Assembly: GCA_964584245.1 (NCBI GenBank)
Contig: CAZOZK010000052.1
Span: 1-7,797 of the forward strand
Reading direction: 5' to 3'
Length of the DNA: 7,797 nucleotides
From: CAZOZK01 sp964584245
Lineage (GTDB): Bacteria > Patescibacteriota > Microgenomatia > UBA1400 > PJMF01
How positions within the stretch are numbered: the first letter of the stretch is position 1; each line of letters opens with the position of its first letter. The notes beneath the pieces were generated by a model. That model was not told the origin of the DNA. It saw only the letters and a list, made by a program, of their open reading frames with translations, and searched no databases. The position numbers and the translations under genes are program-made. Positions 6,275 through 7,797 of the stretch are shown here, one piece after another.

Positions 6275-7555
6275 ATGTTAGATATATCTTTTATTCGCCA
6301 AAATGCTCAGCTCGTTCGACAAGCTTGTTTAGACAAACAGATGGACCCATCTGTTGTTGATTCGCTGTTGGCAGTCGACGAAAAACGCCGTGGCGTATTG
6401 CAAGAAGTCGAAAAACTTCGCGCCGCAAGTAATGCAAATGCTGATGCTATCAAACTCCAAGTGCATGGTGGCAATAAACCAGATCCAGAACTCGTGGCGG
6501 CGGGCAAAGAAGTTAAAGCCCAGCTTAAAGAAGTCGAGCCACGTTTTTCTGAAATTGACGCAGAGTTTACTAAGTTGCAGTACTATATTCCCAACGTGCC
6601 AGCCCAAGATGTACCAATCGGCAAAGATGAATCGGGAAATGTGGTGGTACGAACCGTTGGCAAGATTCCTACCCTCGATTTTGAACCAAAACAGCACCAT
6701 GAGGTCTTACAAAACTTAGGATTGCTGGATCTGAAACGCGCAGTCCAGATTGGTGGTTTTCGCTCATATTTTCTCAAGGGAGATGGATTGCTCCTCGAGC
6801 AAGCAATCCTCAAATTTGCACTTGATACCTTGGTCAAAGCTGGCTTTACGCCAATGAGTGTGCCAATTATGGTCAATGCAGAAGCAATGTGGGGCACTGG
6901 ATACCTTCCATGGGGCGAAGAAGATCACTATAAAACTCAAGACAATCAGATTTTGGCTGGGACCTCAGAAGTGGCGCTTACCGCATATCACCAAAATGAA
7001 ACCCTGGCAGAAAAAGATCTGCCTATCATGCTCACCGGAATTTCTCCATGCTACCGCCGCGAGATTGGCTCGTACGGCAAAGATACGCAAGGCATTGTTC
7101 GTGTCCACGCATTTAACAAAGTCGAGCAAGTGGTCTTGACCGTCGCCGACGAAGAAGTAACTCGAACCTGGCATGAAAAAATGGTAGGGTACAGTGAACA
7201 ATTGCTACAAGATTTAGAGTTGCCATATCAAGTGTTACTTATGTGTACTGGGGATATGGGAGCAGGACAGCGCAAAAAATATGATATTGAAACCTGGTTC
7301 CCTGCACAGCAAAAGTACCGAGAAACCCACTCTGCAAGTTACTTCAATGATTTTCAAGCACGACGTTTGAACATGAAGTACCAGACAAAAGACGGCAGCA
7401 CCAAGTTCGTGTACACACTCAACAACACAATGGCCGCAACCCCTCGATTATTGGCAGGAATTGTTGAAAACTACCAACAAGCCGATGGCAGCATTGCTGT
7501 GCCAAAAGTATTGCAACCATACTTAGGTAAAGCGGTAATATCAAATTCCAACTAA
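6275..7555 (+). CDS. serS: seryl-tRNA synthetase
   Basis: SerRS charges tRNA-Ser (and tRNA-Sec where present) with serine in the cytoplasm. The product has 426 residues, normal for the bacterial type. The N-terminal domain (about 1-110) begins MLDISFIRQNAQLVRQA and forms the long antiparallel coiled coil that grips the tRNA-Ser long arm. The class II core then shows GTGYLPWGEEDHYKT, the TSE loop (Thr230-Ser231-Glu232) that binds serine, and motif 2 CYRREIGSYGKDTQGIVRVH with Arg261. It continues with CTGDMGAGQRKKYDIETWFP, FNDFQARRLNMKYQ and motif 3 LNNTMAATPRLLAGIVENYQ with Arg391. Motif 3 departs from the textbook [20 protein letters not shown] form, and FNKVE replaces the usual F(D/Q)KVE, but the essential residues remain. 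ATG at 6275 is the family start. A TATAAT box 9 nt upstream suggests its own promoter and a near-leaderless mRNA. An unidentified gene begins 4 bp after the TAA. Confidence 0.97.
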   Translation: MLDISFIRQNAQLVRQACLDKQMDPSVVDSLLAVDEKRRGVLQEVEKLRAASNANADAIKLQVHGGNKPDPELVAAGKEVKAQLKEVEPRFSEIDAEFTKLQYYIPNVPAQDVPIGKDESGNVVVRTVGKIPTLDFEPKQHHEVLQNLGLLDLKRAVQIGGFRSYFLKGDGLLLEQAILKFALDTLVKAGFTPMSVPIMVNAEAMWGTGYLPWGEEDHYKTQDNQILAGTSEVALTAYHQNETLAEKDLPIMLTGISPCYRREIGSYGKDTQGIVRVHAFNKVEQVVLTVADEEVTRTWHEKMVGYSEQLLQDLELPYQVLLMCTGDMGAGQRKKYDIETWFPAQQKYRETHSASYFNDFQARRLNMKYQTKDGSTKFVYTLNNTMAATPRLLAGIVENYQQADGSIAVPKVLQPYLGKAVISNSN

Positions 7556-7559
7556 TACT

Positions 7560-7797
7560 ATGTCGAATAGTGAAAGAGATTTACTCATTCTACTTACTAA
7601 AGTTAAGTACAAACCCGTTGTGAATCCTGACAATTATGATATTGCAACTGGTCCAACCAGAACAATCCCGCTTGGTAACACAGAAGTAATCAAACCCGAA
7701 AACGTTAACTACGTAGCACCTGTTTTGTCACTAGCTATTATTGATCTAACAGATGGAGAGGATGGGCCAGTGGCAATCGCTCTACTTCTAAACGAAC
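7560..7797 (+). CDS. hypothetical protein, 5' part
   Basis: An open frame begins with ATG 4 bp after the serS stop and remains open for 79 codons to the window edge, so the C-terminus is missing. The product starts MSNSERDLLILLTKVKYKP and continues through a polar segment (VVNPDNYDIATGPTRTIPLG) to a more hydrophobic stretch (YVAPVLSLAIIDLTDGEDG, then PVAIALLLNE). I do not recognise a family or motif. The composition is that of a soluble protein, with no signal peptide at the start. The tight spacing after serS suggests co-transcription, and no Shine-Dalgarno sequence is visible. It could be a small hypothetical protein or the start of a larger one. The long open frame, + strand orientation and operon-like spacing support a real gene. 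Confidence 0.6.
   Translation, partial: MSNSERDLLILLTKVKYKPVVNPDNYDIATGPTRTIPLGNTEVIKPENVNYVAPVLSLAIIDLTDGEDGPVAIALLLNE

Noticed and set aside
1727..6897. Long open frames on the minus strand and in alternate + frames inside the atp, lysS and serS genes
   Set aside because: All lie wholly within well-identified genes, have low-complexity or Ser/Cys-rich translations and no family resemblance; they are shadows of codon bias.
1..7797. Alternative genetic code with TGA reassigned (as in some CPR lineages)
   Set aside because: No gene here stops at TGA, but none of the frames contains an in-frame TGA either, so there is no positive sign of recoding; seven stops are too few to conclude from absence.

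Overview
The window looks like a chromosomal segment of a small-genome, AT-leaning bacterium, most likely from the Patescibacteria/CPR (candidate phyla radiation). I infer this from several things: the mostly absent Shine-Dalgarno sequences, very short gaps between genes, -10 boxes sitting almost directly on start codons, and the sequence style of the seryl- and lysyl-tRNA synthetases. The lineage is an inference, since no rRNA or other strong marker is present. All genes are on the + strand, the standard genetic code fits, and no intergenic gap exceeds about 100 bp.

Region 1 (1-3477) is the distal half of an F1Fo ATP synthase operon in the canonical order atpA (3' part only), atpG, atpD, atpC. 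These encode the alpha, gamma, beta and epsilon subunits of the F1 catalytic head. The genes are 6, 36 and 10 bp apart and are surely co-transcribed. The catalytic motifs are intact: the alpha arginine finger, the beta P-loop, the catalytic Glu and a DELSEED-like loop. Only atpD has a good Shine-Dalgarno sequence.

Region 2 (3478-7555) is a run of information-processing genes: greA (transcript cleavage factor), lysS (class II lysyl-tRNA synthetase) and serS (seryl-tRNA synthetase). Each is preceded by its own promoter-like sequence. At lysS and serS the -10-like hexamer lies only 7-9 nt before the start codon, which predicts leaderless or nearly leaderless mRNAs.

The most unusual item is lysS. 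After a complete lysyl-tRNA synthetase and a short linker, the same reading frame continues into a complete HD-superfamily phosphohydrolase domain of about 170 residues with its metal-binding His/Asp residues present. LysRS enzymes are known to make the dinucleotide Ap4A, and some HD enzymes (YqeK) hydrolyse it. A self-limiting nucleotide-signal module is therefore a testable hypothesis, though not shown by the sequence.

Region 3 (7560-7797) is the 5' part of an unrecognised open frame that starts 4 bp after serS and runs off the window.
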